From Emmonsiellopsis sp. PD_33 (Eukaryota; Ascomycota; Eurotiomycetes; Onygenales; Ajellomycetaceae), in assembly GCA_032988165.1 (NCBI GenBank), contig JANTQF010000195.1, positions 1-64,000 of the forward strand: DNA of 64,000 nucleotides. The letters are read 5' to 3'. Position numbers and translations under genes: made by a program. The notes below the pieces were generated by a model that was given only the letters and a program-made list of their open reading frames with translations, had not been told where the DNA came from and ran no database searches. Positions 12,050 through 23,664 of this stretch are shown in pieces; position 1 is the stretch's first letter; each line of letters opens with the position of its first letter.

Positions 12050-13112
12050 CTATATAACCCCGGACCCATTCTTCAAATCAATCTGACGATATCGTTCGCG
12101 CTCCTTGCGGTTTTTAAGAACCATAGCGATGCAGAGGAGGAGGATAGCGTCGAGTGCTAAATCAATCAATCAAAATAAAAATAAATAAATAAGCATTCCC
12201 TCGAAATTATATCATGGGGGTGGTGGGCCAACGTACCGACAACACCGAAATCGGCCGTGAAAATCACGTCCAGATAGTGGTTTGCGTAGTTTGAAAAGGG
12301 CCCCACGCAGCCTTCTTTCTGCGCGGCGACGAGGGGGGTCGGGCATGTCTGGTCGGTTTGGAAGGGCGGGGTGGTGCTGTTTGTGTAACCGCAGCAGTTG
12401 AACTGGATGGGGGTCTTGGGTTAGTTAATCGGTTCCGGATGGATGGATGGATGTATTGCTGCATGTATATATGTGGTATTGTTCTTGGGAACTTTCAACC
12501 CAGCTTCTAGAGTCGTATCCCGATTCGCCATATATCGACCGGATATCTATTCGTCTGAATGACAAAAAAAAAGGAATCCAACATACCCGTTGCTGCAGCA
12601 AACTCTGCACCCTCGGCGTCTGCTCTCCCCACATAATCCCCAGATTCGACCTCGTCTTCAGCGTCTCGAACCAAATCGTCAACCCCAGACAAAGCGTGAA
12701 AATCCCGCACACGACAACTAGCCAGCCGTGAATCTTCAACCATAAACGGTCTGTCGGGAGGATGATCGCGGGCAGCGAGAAGAGGAATGTGAAGAAGACG
12801 AAGCCGGAGTTGATTATTGCAGCTAAATAGGGTTTTCGAAATGTTAGTTGTTTTAACCACCATTGCATAGAAAAGCTCTCAACGATCAAAGATAGAAACC
12901 GCAAATAAGGCCCTAAAAAATGGAAAGGAACCAGGTGTATGCTCACGAGTAATCGGACAATGGCCCAATAGCAGGATATGCGCAACATTTTCCAACGTGA
13001 CAGCTGCCGTGAGCTGCGATCTGCTGATGAGCGCGACAGCGAGAATCAGACCGCCACCGAGCACGAAGAGCCCGTCCGCCGCGAGGAAGGTCGCGAGGAG
13101 CTTATTGACCAT
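12050..13112 (-). CDS. pls1: Pls1-type tetraspanin
   Basis: Four-helix membrane protein; Pls1 orthologues in plant pathogens are needed for appressorium penetration, and the family is also linked to ascospore germination. Exons in coding order are 13112-12947, 12822-12587, 12402-12237 and 12156-12050, all in phase, giving 224 aa, the usual Pls1 length. It begins MVNKLLATFLAADGLFVLGG (helix 1). Helices 2 and 3 follow (FVFFTFLFSLPAIILP; WLVVVCGIFTLCLGL), then TLKTRSNLGIMW and the hallmark extracellular CCG (FNCCGY, residues 135-140), with two further loop cysteines in QTCP and EGCV. The last helix includes ALDAILLLCIAMVL, followed by a basic cytosolic end NRKERERYRQ. The CCG motif plus the length make this a confident call; assignment to Pls1, not another fungal tetraspanin, rests on recalled family similarity. 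Confidence 0.9.
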
Positions 13113-14558
13113 TTCTTTCGAGGATTGTATATCGTATCGCTTAGCCACACTTCTTTCCCTCTCTGTATATACCTCTTGCTGGTCGAAAAGGATGTTCAAG
13201 GTACCCCTCTCTTGGTAAAGCGGAATGCCTGCACTCCTGTCTATTATTTTTATTCCCCTTCTTCCCTTCCCTTCCCCTCTCCTAAAACACAAACACGCGT
13301 GTGGAACCGGTCGTTAATCGGTATATATGGACGACAAAAGACAAATCGACGACCAGCGCCAACGTCTCCCGCGCAACGGCGAAGGCGAGCGATCGGAAGT
13401 AACTGGATCGCAGACGAGAGAAAAAAAGATCGATAGAGTGAAGTGATATATTAATAAAACAGAAATGAGTGAGTGAGTCTGTGGCTGCAGCAGCGTGTGT
13501 GCATCTGCATCCTTTCTTAGTTACCTTGCCATGGCCTTCATCTGAGATCGAGGGCTTGCAAGGGTCTTGGTTAAAAAGAGAGGAAGTAAGTGATGAAGCT
13601 AAAAAGAAGAGAAAGTAATGGGTAGTTAGGAGTTAGAGAGGAGAGAAATGGTAAGAAAACAAGACAAGATATCCAGGGCATGTCTTGCCCTGCGGATATC
13701 ATCTCGATCGCAGCACCAGCCATCCCATCCACGCCGTGTCGCATGAGCGGTTCAGCATCGTGGAGACCGCCCTCACTGGCTGGGTTGGCCAGCGGGCGCT
13801 ATTTTCTGCGACAGACTCGCAACCATTGAGGTTTCAGAGATGGGTGGTTGCAGGCGCTGGCACGGCGGTTAGTGGTCTTGGCTGGGAATATTCCAGACGC
13901 CCTGTGCAAGGGTGGGGATCTGGGGGTTATTATTAGCCTGGGGTCTTTTTGTGGTTATTGGGGATTTATTGCTGGGTGCATTGGATGTTGTGAGGGAGAT
14001 GTTGGGAGAGAGAAGTAGATGGTGGTTGGATTAGGGTTGGAGTTGGGAGGAAGTGCCAAGACATCGATCTAGATAGTAGTTGATAGAGAATCGTCAACTT
14101 CACCCAGGCTGGAAAGACACATTGTGTCTCCGCAAGTGCCGTAATACTGCATTATCTTTATTTAATGCGGGCTTGACCATATCTCCTAAACCCTAGCTCT
14201 CCCAAAATCATCATACAAGTTTGAGGCCTGTTTACATCTCTCCCAGAAATACCCAATCACACACGCCCTCGTAAATAGGAGCTCCCATCCGGCCGTCCTT
14301 CCGTTATGTTTAAGAATCAGAATATAAAACACGAGGTAAAGCATAGTAGACACACACGGTGGGTTCCTCCGGAAGAACCCTGAAACCGGAAAAGGGGGAA
14401 AAGAAAAATAAGCTACATCAATAACCTCCCCAGGACCGTAACTTTATCTCTTATCTATAGCAACTCCAGACGAGTCCCTCCCCATCTCCTGTATCCAAAG
14501 GCCGGGCTACCTCGTTTTAAATCAACACCATCATCTCCCGCTCCCCTCTCCCGCCCGC
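13113..14558. other. Intergenic region, no gene seen
   Basis: Upstream of the tetraspanin gene and downstream of the Zn2Cys6 gene. An 83-codon open frame near 13685-13936 has no recognisable features. The rest is AG-rich or mixed sequence without clear repeats. Confidence 0.5.
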
Positions 14559-15894
14559 CTAGTTAGTTTCAACAACAGGCGACACCATCTCCCTCGCACC
14601 CGTCACCTCCTTCGGCCACTCCAACCACGACGCCCACTCCTCCCCCAGCGCCGTTTCAATCTGCCTCACAAGATACCGTGCCCACCCTTCCATATACCAC
14701 TGGTCATCCACCCTAGCCAGCAGCACGGAATAATGCGCCAAGATCACCAGAGCCTCGGGCTTGCGCTCGCCTAGCAGCATCAGATAGGCCTGCGGGATGG
14801 CGATCGGCCAGACAAAAATCACCGGCACAAAGTCCTGCCGGCGCTCCGTGAGGATGGAGACTTGGGTGTAAGCGTTTAGCAGCTCGTGGATGGCCAGCGC
14901 GTACGCATTGGCTGTTTCTCGATCTTGGATGAGGTTCTCGCGCGAGCAGAGGCGGAGCAGGTCGGTTACCCTATCCGCGTCACGCACGGTATGCGATGCG
15001 GCGGTTTCGTGCATCATGCCTTTCTTTAGTAGCGGCGCGAGGAAGCTGCGCGATAGAGTGCCCCATTGTGTTTGGAGGACGGAGTTGCAGCCGCGCACCA
15101 TGTAGAACCAGTCGAAGAGTTCCTTCTGCACACCGTTCTCGGGACTCTTCGGCGCCGCAAACGTGAGCGCAACGATGATGCATGAAAACGCAAAGATTGC
15201 CACACAATTCGACGGATCAACGTTATTCAGCGCCTCGTGGAATGACCGCACGGCAATGCTCTGATGCGTCGATGCTCGAAGCGCCAGACTCTCCCGCCGG
15301 TTGGGGCGTAGGTAGGACAGATGCAGCGCCGCCACGGCCAAGATCCCCCGCAGGAGGAACTCATGCTGGAACCCGAGCTGAACCACTTGGATCTGCCAGA
15401 GCTCGTGCTGGTCGGGCGCTGCACCGGACGGGAGCGTCTTGTAGGTGAAGGTTGTGTAGTGGTGGAGGAGCTCGAGGTCGATCACGTCTAGGCCTGAGCT
15501 GGGCGGGATGGTGGAGCCATTGGCGGCGGGGCCGCTGAAGGGGGAGGTAGGGGATGCTAGCGATGTGGTGGTGGAGAGGTTGGATAGTTGTGTCGAGAGG
15601 ACTGTTGCTGTCGTCGCTGTCGAGGAGGTTCTTCGCGGGGTTGGGACTGGGCGGGTTCCCAGGTCGCAGGGGATTTCTCTACGGGCGCAATTCGAGCATT
15701 GCGGGGGACGTTCGTCGCACTGGATTCCGGCGCATCGCAGAGCCAGCGGCGGGCGATTTGTCAGCGATGTTGTGGTTCTTGATATAGATATGCATTTTTG
15801 GAAACAAGGAGACGGGCATATTGACTTTTATGCGCCGCGCCTTACACTGGGCGCAGCCGTTGCGGGACTTTGTATGGGATCTGCGGCCGCCCAT
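14559..15894 (-). CDS. Zn2Cys6 (C6) fungal transcription factor
   Basis: Nuclear DNA-binding regulator; target genes unknown. Two exons, 15894-15826 and 15719-14559, giving 409 aa. The intron splits the zinc cluster after RRIK; joining the exons restores the full C-x2-C-x6-C-x6-C-x2-C-x6-C pattern with cysteines at 14, 17, 24, 31, 34 and 41 (NGCAQCKARRIKC, then PPQCSNCARREIPC). A Ser/Thr-rich linker follows. The remaining ~300 residues form a helical regulatory region (DLELLHHYTTFTYKTLP, then LLRGILAVAALHLSYL) like the fungal C6 group that includes Upc2-type sterol regulators; that resemblance is only to the general family. The donor (GTCAAT) is not the best consensus, but no other join gives the finger. 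Confidence 0.9.
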
Positions 15895-16239
15895 GTTGCA
15901 TCGTGCTGGGTATTTAATTGGGTGTCATCTCATTGCTTTCATCTCATTGCGTGGTGGATAACATATATATGTGAGAGAGAGGGTTGGGTCCCCTCAATTG
16001 ACAATTGACATGGGTGGTTAGTTCGTATTCGTTTAGCAGACTATTTGGGGATGTTTATGAATTGGAGGCGAGGGCTGGGATCAATCTCATGGGCGTTATT
16101 TATGGCAGGATAGAGGCCCTTGTATAATATGAGACTGCAAGTTGAACTCATCTCACCGTGCCCTATCCTCTTTCCGGATGCGGTAGTACCAGAGATCCAT
16201 GGATCGTGTCTGTAGTCACGGGGTGTCATGTGATACACA

Positions 16240-16247
16240 TCACGTGA
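16240..16247. promoter_or_regulatory. TCACGTGA palindrome upstream of mcm1
   Basis: A perfect 8-bp CACGTG-core palindrome about 210 bp upstream of the Mcm1 start. In fungi such sites bind bHLH factors of the Cbf1 type; binding here is inference. The rest of 15895-16453 shows no gene. Confidence 0.4.
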
Positions 16248-16453
16248 CAGGCATCACCTGACCCCAGCCTCATCGCGACCTTACCCAAACCTGACTCTCC
16301 TCCCAGCGCGTTACTCGATTCGGCCATCCTCGATCTTCGCAAACATCATTCCTCTTTGGGCATTCCATCTCCATCTTGACGACGAGACGAGCCGCCGCCG
16401 CTCGACCCATCCGCTGCCTCTCTGCTGCCCGCCTCCCGCCCGCCGCTGCTCCC

Positions 16454-17354
16454 ATGGCTGACATCGCTGCTGTCGCCGACGAAAACCCTTCGCCCTCCCA
16501 CGACGACCTCGTCGCCGCGGGCAATGGCGCCGCCGAGAGTCGCGGCACCAAGCGCCCTCGCATCTCCAACGCCGCCGAGGACGACGATGACGATGACGAC
16601 AAGCCCGGCCGTGAGCGCCGCAAGATCGAGATCAAGTTCATCCAGGACAAGTCGCGTCGCCACATCACCTTCTCCAAGCGAAAGGCCGGCATCATGAAGA
16701 AGGTCAGCCCTCTGCCTCCAGCCCGCCCTCCACTCCCCGTCCGCCCGCGTCTACGCTCCCCTGCCGTTGCTCTATAGCTCCCCAGTCTCTGTTTTCCCCG
16801 GTCGCGTCCTGATTTCCTCCCTCTCTCTGCACTCGATAACCCCATATTGACCCCCTCTCTCTTTCCCCTCTAGGCATACGAGCTGTCCGTCCTCACCGGC
16901 ACCCAGGTGCTGCTCCTCGTAGTGTCCGAGACCGGCCTGGTCTACACATTCACCACCCCCAAACTCCAACCGCTCGTCACGAAGCCCGAGGGCAAGAACC
17001 TCATCCAGGTATGTTTGCTGCCGCCCGTGCCCTGCGCGCCCAGTGCCCGGCTGATATCTTGCCCAGGCATGCCTCAATGCCCCAGAGCCCGCCAGCGCCG
17101 AAAATGGCGTCGAGGTCCCCGAAGTCCCCCCAGAAACCGCCGATGATGTTAGCCACGCCAATGTCGGCGCCCAGCAAGCCAATATCCCCCGTCCTGGCGG
17201 AATGCACCCGGGCTACATGTCTAGCGAGCACCAGCAACAGATGGCATATTACCAAAACCTCCAACAGCAACAGCAACAAGCACAGGCCGGAGGTCAGTAT
17301 CCAGGTATGCCAGTTGGCGCACGCCTACCACAACAACATCAGCCCGCCGCATAG
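16454..17354 (+). CDS. mcmA: MADS-box transcription factor Mcm1
   Basis: SRF-type MADS-box regulator; Mcm1 works with partner proteins on cell-cycle, mating and metabolic genes. Exons 16454-16702, 16874-17008 and 17067-17354, 223 aa, all junctions in phase 0. The N terminus is acidic (poly-Asp just before the domain). The MADS domain runs from about residue 52 to 110: GRERRKIEIKFIQDKSRRH, then ITFSKRKAGIMKK joined across intron 1 to AYELSVLTGTQVLLLVVSET, and GLVYTFTTPKLQPLVT. The C terminus is Gln-rich (QNLQQQQQQAQ) as in other fungal homologues. The frame is open upstream to an ATG at 16376; I chose 16454 (CCCATGGCT) for its better context and homologue-like length. Confidence 0.95.
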
Positions 17355-19294
17355 GCTTCTTCCTTGTTTCGTTGTTCGCTTCTCGTTTCTGGGTCTCGTT
17401 TATTCCTGAATATGCTATTTCCGGCGTCAAGACGTGTGCAATGTGCTTTGTCCTATTTTTATTTCAGCACTGTATTTCTTTCCCATCTTCACAATCTTCC
17501 CATCCTGCCATATTTATGTCCTTCCGTCCCCTAATTGATACCCAGCTGGCAATGTGATGTCGTGATCTTCCACCACATGGGCTCAATGGGACGAAAACCA
17601 CCGTCACGGCGTTTATTTCACGACCTTCATGCTCCCTCCCTCCCGTCAGTCAGTTCACGGAATGGCTCTGTTCTGTTCTGTTTTAAAACAAGCTCGCGCA
17701 ACTTGACTAGTTCATGGTTTATTTCAAAAAAGCCTTTCTTCTCATTGCAAGCTATGTTTCGCCCCTTTCCCCTTACTCCCCTATCTATACGCAACCCATT
17801 TACCATATAATCTAGTCATGGCAACTAACGTGCCATGTCACAGAATAAGAAAAAACAAATTTTCAAAAATCCCAAAAAAAAGAAAGACAAAAAATCCCAA
17901 GGAGAAATATGGTCATTTTTCGTTCTCCCCCCCCCCCCTTCTTATTCCCCCGCAAGGGGGGATCTTTCTCCTCCCGTCCCGTCCGGTCTGCCTTCTATAT
18001 CAAGATGATAAGCGTTCTCTCATGTCCATCTCCAACCCTCATCTCCGGCCCTCTATCGTTATATTTCTAGTTGTGGGTTTGTCAGTCAGTCTCTAGACCG
18101 GACGGCGGGGAAATATTTAGTTGTTTCGTTTCTATGGGAATGTACGTATGTATGTATGTACGGATTTGTATGGGTGGATGGGATGGATGGATGGATGGGT
18201 GTTTTTATGGCAATGGTGTCAAGTTTTTTTTATGACTTCTTTTTAACTAGCTAACTAACCAGGTGGTGGGAGCTTTATATTTTGTTGTTTTATTCTTTTG
18301 TGTGTGTTTTTAAATGTTTATGTTTTTTTCTTTTCTTTTCTGTGTCTTGTTCTTGTTCTTGTCTTGTCTGATTTTTTTTTAATGCTTTGATGTGATATTT
18401 TTGAGAATATTATTATTATTATTATTATTATTTTATGTGTGAGTGAGTGTACTCAGTAGTTTTCTAACTCTATTTTATCTATCAGTATCAATTCAGCTGA
18501 AAAGTTAGGTAAAAGGTTCCCCTTTCTTTCACATTAGATTAGAAATAAACCAGTTAACCGGTCAGATAAGTCACATACATAGATAGTAAATAGCTATATA
18601 GACCTTCCCCTCTACCCTAAGCACTGGGTTGGTGATGGCAATTTTATCCATTCCATCCCATCCCATCCCATTCATCCATTCGTGTTTCCCAGAACATACC
18701 CCCTATATTCTATTCCCTGCTACAGATCTGGTGGTTTGTGAGTGATGTAACTATATACTTGCTAAATTGATGGTTTCATAGCGTGGCGGATGTACGGACA
18801 GGAGGCAATCCATCTCCCTCCTGCTCTAGAAAAGGGAGATGGGTAGATGGGTTGACTGGATTATCGATCTATATGTTCGTATGTGCGGATAGATTATCTA
18901 CTCCACAAGGCGAGCTGGCCTGTTTATCAATTATCAAGGCGACTGACTGGCTGGATTGATATATTATCTTATCCTTTGAGGAAATAGCGCTGCTGCAGGT
19001 GGTGATGTGATGGTGATGGTTCTTGGAAATAGGACAGATATGTATATAATATAACAAACGGGGGAGAATGCAGTCCCGTCCCTCGGCCTATCCCTTCTGG
19101 TCAAAAGGAGATATATGAAATCGAAACGGAAAAAAAGCCGGCACCTAACTAGCGAGACAGACACGCAGCTGGTATGATTCAAACCAGATCAACCAGATAA
19201 CAAGATAAACACGAGTACAAAAACGAGACAAATCGCAATATCGAAAATCGGGACTAGCCGTGGGGTGAGCTCAAAAAAAATATATAAAAAGAGT
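17355..19294. other. Intergenic region between convergent genes, repeat-rich
   Basis: Almost 2 kb of 3' flank for Mcm1 and V-ATPase subunit E. It contains a poly-C run near 17929-17938, GTAT and GGAT tetranucleotide runs (18140-18200), T-rich stretches and an (ATT)n array near 18409-18432. I see no coding sequence; some of this may be 3' UTR. Confidence 0.5.
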
Positions 19295-20164
19295 CTAATC
19301 ATAGAACTTCCGATTCTCGTTCTTGCCAAACAGCGTTTCCCGGACGGCGGGCAGGGCGTCGATTTCCAGCAGCCGCAGCCGCTCTTCGAAGGTGTTGTTG
19401 ATGACGATTTTCCCTCCCGTGCCGGCGATTACGACGCCTCCGGCTCTGTAAAGTTAAAGAGAGAGGTTAGTGAACTGATAGCAAGGGACAATGCGGGCAA
19501 GAAATGATATACGTACGATTCCTCAGGCAGCGGTTCACTCTCATCCAACTCCACCTTGACCTCCCGTCCAACCTTCTCCTTAAACTCCCCCGCCGCCTCC
19601 CCCATCGCCTTCTTAACGACATCGTAATCCTTCTTCCTCGCCCGCACCTCCAGCTCACTCTCATTCAACGCATACAGCCCCTCCAAAATCAGCCCCTTCA
19701 CCGTATCTGGATAAGAAGTCTTCTTGCCCCCCTTCGCCGCCGCGCCGGACGCCAGCTTCTCCCTCGCCTGCTCGAATAGCTCGTCTAGCAGCGCCTGGCG
19801 GGCGGCCAGCACGCGCAGACGGGTCTTGTTGGCCAGAGTCGAGCGGGTGATTTGCTGCGACATGCTGGCCTGTTTGAACTTCTTCTCGTAGAGCAGGTCG
19901 ATGGCGGCGGTTTCTTGGCGGACGAGTTTTGATTTCTCGATGGCGAATTCTTCGTCGGCTTTTAGGTGGATTTCGCGCGCTTTTTCGAGCGCCTCTTGCC
20001 GGATGAAGGCGGTCATCTTGCGGAGCTCGCCGGCGACCTGGGGGGTGGCATGGTGGTGGTTAGTCTGGGTTGGGTTTGGGTTTCGGGATGGAGATGGGAG
20101 CCAGGGGGGAGACGTTGGATTGTAGACGTACCTGGTCGTCGGAGAGAGCATGGCTTTGTGACAT
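19295..20164 (-). CDS. vma4: V-type proton ATPase subunit E (Vma4)
   Basis: Peripheral-stalk subunit of the V1 sector of the vacuolar proton pump; with subunit G it holds the catalytic head static while ATP drives the rotor. Exons in coding order are 20164-20132, 20037-19517 and 19445-19295, giving 234 aa, the normal length (yeast Vma4 is 233). It starts MSQSHALSDDQVAGELRKM, continues with the long stalk helix (TAFIRQEALEKAREIHLKAD, IEKSKLVRQE, LYEKKFKQA), then the globular C-terminal domain with SAGGVVIAGTGGKIVINNT and FEERLRLLEIDALPAVRETL. These are hallmark subunit E sequences. It is divergent from the NIPA-type gene across about 520 bp. Confidence 0.97.
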
Positions 20165-20683
20165 TTTGGCGGAATTGGGGTGGTGAAGGCTGGGGTATGC
20201 GGAGATGGGGTTGGGGTGGTGGAGAGCAGCTCGGGAGGTAAGCTGCGGAAGGTGGTTTCTGTAACGAAGCACAGTGCTGGCTCTATATCCGCAAGCCGTG
20301 CAGTATAGCGGAGCCTGAGAGTGTCTCAACGTGGGTGTGGCGGGTGTCGAGCTGTATATCAAGGTGTCGAGGTGTATGGATGTTGTTGTCTGCGGTGATG
20401 ATCACCAGCTAACTAGCGCAGTTGCCCGCCAAGCATCCGTCCCCATGAGCCGCATCCATCAACGTCACTCCTCAACCCCAACGACATCCATCAGATAGAT
20501 ACTTCGACTCGACTCGACTCGACTCTCCGGCCAGGCGCTGTCTTTGTAGCTTTGCTCTTCCACGGCCGCATAGTCCCAGTCCTCGTCCTCACTATCTGTC
20601 TCCCTCCCGAGCCATGTCCATCGTTCATCTCTACCCGTCCCCTCCGCGCCGCTGATCCCCCCCATGCATTGGGATTCCCGGAG
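20165..20683. promoter_or_regulatory. Divergent promoter (vma4 / NIPA-type gene) with CGACT repeat
   Basis: About 520 bp between two divergent starts. It contains a tandem pentamer (CGACT, about four copies, 20506-20524). The frame of the NIPA gene stays open upstream to an ATG at 20552, so part of this could be coding. Confidence 0.45.
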
Positions 20684-22735
20684 ATGGGCCAGCTCGGGGG
20701 CTTGTCGCCGGAGGGAAGCATCGCGGTACGTCTGCAACCCCCAGGCCGGGTCTGTACTTTCTGACTTATGCCTGTGTTACCATTAGATCGGTGTCCTTGT
20801 TGGCTTGATCTCGACCAGTCTGCAGGCCATCGGTCTGACCCTCCAGCGCAAGTCGCATATGCTCGAAGATGAGAAGGATCCGTACGATTTGCGCAGGCCG
20901 CCGTATAAACGGAGACGATGGCAGGTAGGGGATTACTTCTAGGATTAAATGATGGCATGTGCTGATGCTTGTTAGGTGGGCATGTTCATGTTCGTGGTCT
21001 CCAACATTGTGGGCAGCACCATCCAGATCACCACGCTGCCGCTGCCGGTGCTGTCTACGTTACAGGCGGTATGTAACAGTCCCTACCTACATGTCCATCT
21101 GCTCCGATCTGACATCCCCAGTCCGGCCTCGTCTTTAATACAATATTCGCCGCATTGATCCTCGGCGAACCCTTTACGCGGCACTCAATTTTTGGCACCT
21201 TTCTGGTCTGTATAGGAGCGGTCCTGATCGCCACGTTCGGAGCAATCGGGGAGCCTGCACATACCCTGGACCAGCTGCTGGCCCTTCTTGGTCGCCGCCC
21301 ATTCCTGGTGTGGATGGCTGGTACAGCCGTGGTTGTAGCGGTCACCATAATGGGGGCCCGCATGCTGAAGGTTATCTCGACGCCGGGCAAAGCCAGGGAT
21401 TGGGCGATGAAATACCAGTTACCACACACCCCGTCCCACCACCCGTCCCACCACGGCCACAGTCCCCGGATAAAGGTGTTTCGAGGGATGATGTATGGAT
21501 CCGTGAGCGGAATCCTGTCCGCGCACTCGCTTCTGGTCGCAAAATCCGCGGTCGAATTGCTTGTTCGTACTATCATAGATCGGGTGAACCAGTTCAATCG
21601 CTGGCAGTCCTGGATTATTTTGCTGGGATTGGTTGCGCTTGCTCTGACCCAGCTTTATTACATGCACTCTGGGCTGAAGCTTTGCAGCACCAGTATTCTC
21701 TACCCCTACGTTTTCTGCATATATAACATCATAGCCATTCTAGACGGCCTCATATATTTTCACCAAGCATCGCGCCTCCCTGGACTCCATGCTGGGCTTA
21801 TTGCGCTAGGAACCGTCATTCTATTATCTGGCGTTCTCTGTCTGTCTTGGAGACTAGAAGTTGTCGCCGGCCACCCTCCCCCCGCCGTCCCAGTGGGACC
21901 TACACCAACCCCATTAACCCCCGGCCTAGGCTTGCTGGAGGAACAGCCAACACCACCAGAATACGAATATTACGACGAAGAGACCACCGTCGGAGAACGC
22001 CAGCCACTCCTCTCCCCCCAAGAACAGCAGCAGAAACCCCCTCCATCCTCCCACCGCAAATCGCCCAGCCTATCCCGTTTCTCGCCCAAATTCCGGCGCA
22101 GCACAAACCCCAGTTTCGAAACTGCCGAAATCTGGGCTGAACTCGATGACGACGACGAAAACCTTGACCCGCTCCCGCAACCCATCCACCCCCAATTTGC
22201 ATCAAACACCCATAAACGCCATCGCAGTAAGGGCAGCTCCATCTCGTTCGGCTCGAGCAGCAAACCGCGCCGCACATCGTTTGGTGAAGCCGATAGTAAC
22301 GCCGCCTCCCCGTCACCGATTAACGGCCATCGTGAGAGAATACGCAAACCATTCCGTTCAGGGACATGGGACTCCCAGCGTCTCCGCTTCCTGCATCGCA
22401 GCGACCCGGCCCGACGCGTCTCCTCGCCGCTTGTCGTCGATCATAGACCGGGCCAGTACGGGTCTGCCACACGGGATGTTAGCGGGACTGCTGGGACCGT
22501 CTCTGTCTCTGGATTGGGGGATGACGCTGCGGCGCAATGTGATAGTCCTGACGATGAATCTCAGCCACATGAGCGGCGGAGGCTCCTTGGCCAGGAGTCG
22601 CTATCTGACCCCCAGCCTCCACCTCAGTCTCAACCGCAATCTCGATCCCAATTCACAGGCCCACTCCGCTGGCTAGGACGGTGGGGTCGCTTTGGCCAGG
22701 GCACGAGTGATGGTGGTCCACATCCGGATAGATAA
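20684..22735 (+). CDS. NIPA/DUF803-family membrane transporter (putative Mg2+ transporter)
   Basis: Multi-helix membrane protein of the NIPA family, members of which carry Mg2+; substrate here is inferred from family only. Exons 20684-20725, 20787-20924, 20976-21068 and 21122-22735, 628 aa. Family features: IGVLVGLISTSLQAIGLTLQ (helix 1), a basic loop (RRPPYKRRRW), GMFMFVVSNIVGSTIQI, LPLPVLSTLQASGLVFNTIF and ALILGEPFTRHSIFGTFLVC, where the LGE/F..HS region is typical of the fold. Later helices include VNQFNRWQSWIILLGLVALA and LYPYVFCIYNIIAILDGLIYF. After about residue 330 comes a long low-complexity cytosolic tail with Ser, Pro and charged runs. Start at 20684 gives a short N terminus as in homologues; 20552 is an alternative. 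Confidence 0.88.
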
Positions 22736-23664
22736 TGTACTGTACATAGCCTTGGTTAGTGCGGTGGATAGGATAGGATAAGATAGGGAGTGAGAAGATG
22801 AGCGGGCTATGGGGTATTAATAATAATATGTTGTATTCTATTCTTGCTAAGATAGGCATGGCGCTCGCTGTATTCTATTTTGTTGATTGGACTGATTGGA
22901 TGGATGCGTGGATAGTAAAAGTCCCGGCGCCTGGTGTCGTGTGATGTCGTACATACGCCCATCCATCTATCCCCCTTTACTATACCATGATGGTGATTAC
23001 TTGCTATGTATGCCGGCTGCTTGAACGTATGACATGACGTTTTTCATACGTAAGGATGGGAATTTAGTATGTCTGTCTGTCTGTATATGTATATGTATGA
23101 TGCCCGAGTTCGCCTTGGATGGAATGTTAGGGGGGTGGTTCTAACTAACTCTTTTGATAATGGATCTGGATAGGATTTATAACTGCTAATACTATGTAAA
23201 TAAGTGTGTTGTGTGTGTTTGTATTAATGATCAGTTGCTTTTTTGACCCCTTCTCTATCTATCTGGCATTAGTTATTTCCACATGCGTAGGTATTTGAGG
23301 GCTGTTATGATGAGCGGAGGAGGGTGGTGGGTTGTTAGTGTTTTAGGGGGCAAAGAGGGGAGTAGATAGTGGATGTGTGATGTGATGTTGAACATAAATA
23401 TCTCCCTTTGACTAGTAAATAAATAATCTATCTGCATGTATGTATGTATATGGCTAGCTTGCATGAGGAGTTAGAGATGAAGACCGGGAAGGGAGAGAAG
23501 GAGGGGTGGGTGTGTGTGTTCTAGAAATGAAACTATGTAGGCCTAAGATGGTTAGAATTATATTATATCACTGCTCTCTTTCTACCTCTATTAACAATAT
23601 ATCTAGCATATATAGTTGGAGATATATCCATATCCCGCTCCTACCTACCCATTCACCCACTCAC
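22736..23664. other. Intergenic region between convergent genes
   Basis: 3' flanks only. Contains TGTC/GTAT short repeats near 23070-23100 and purine-rich stretches near 23320-23350. No gene supported. Confidence 0.5.

Noticed and set aside
13685..13936. 83-codon plus-strand open frame
   Set aside because: No recognisable family, no supporting splice or context evidence.
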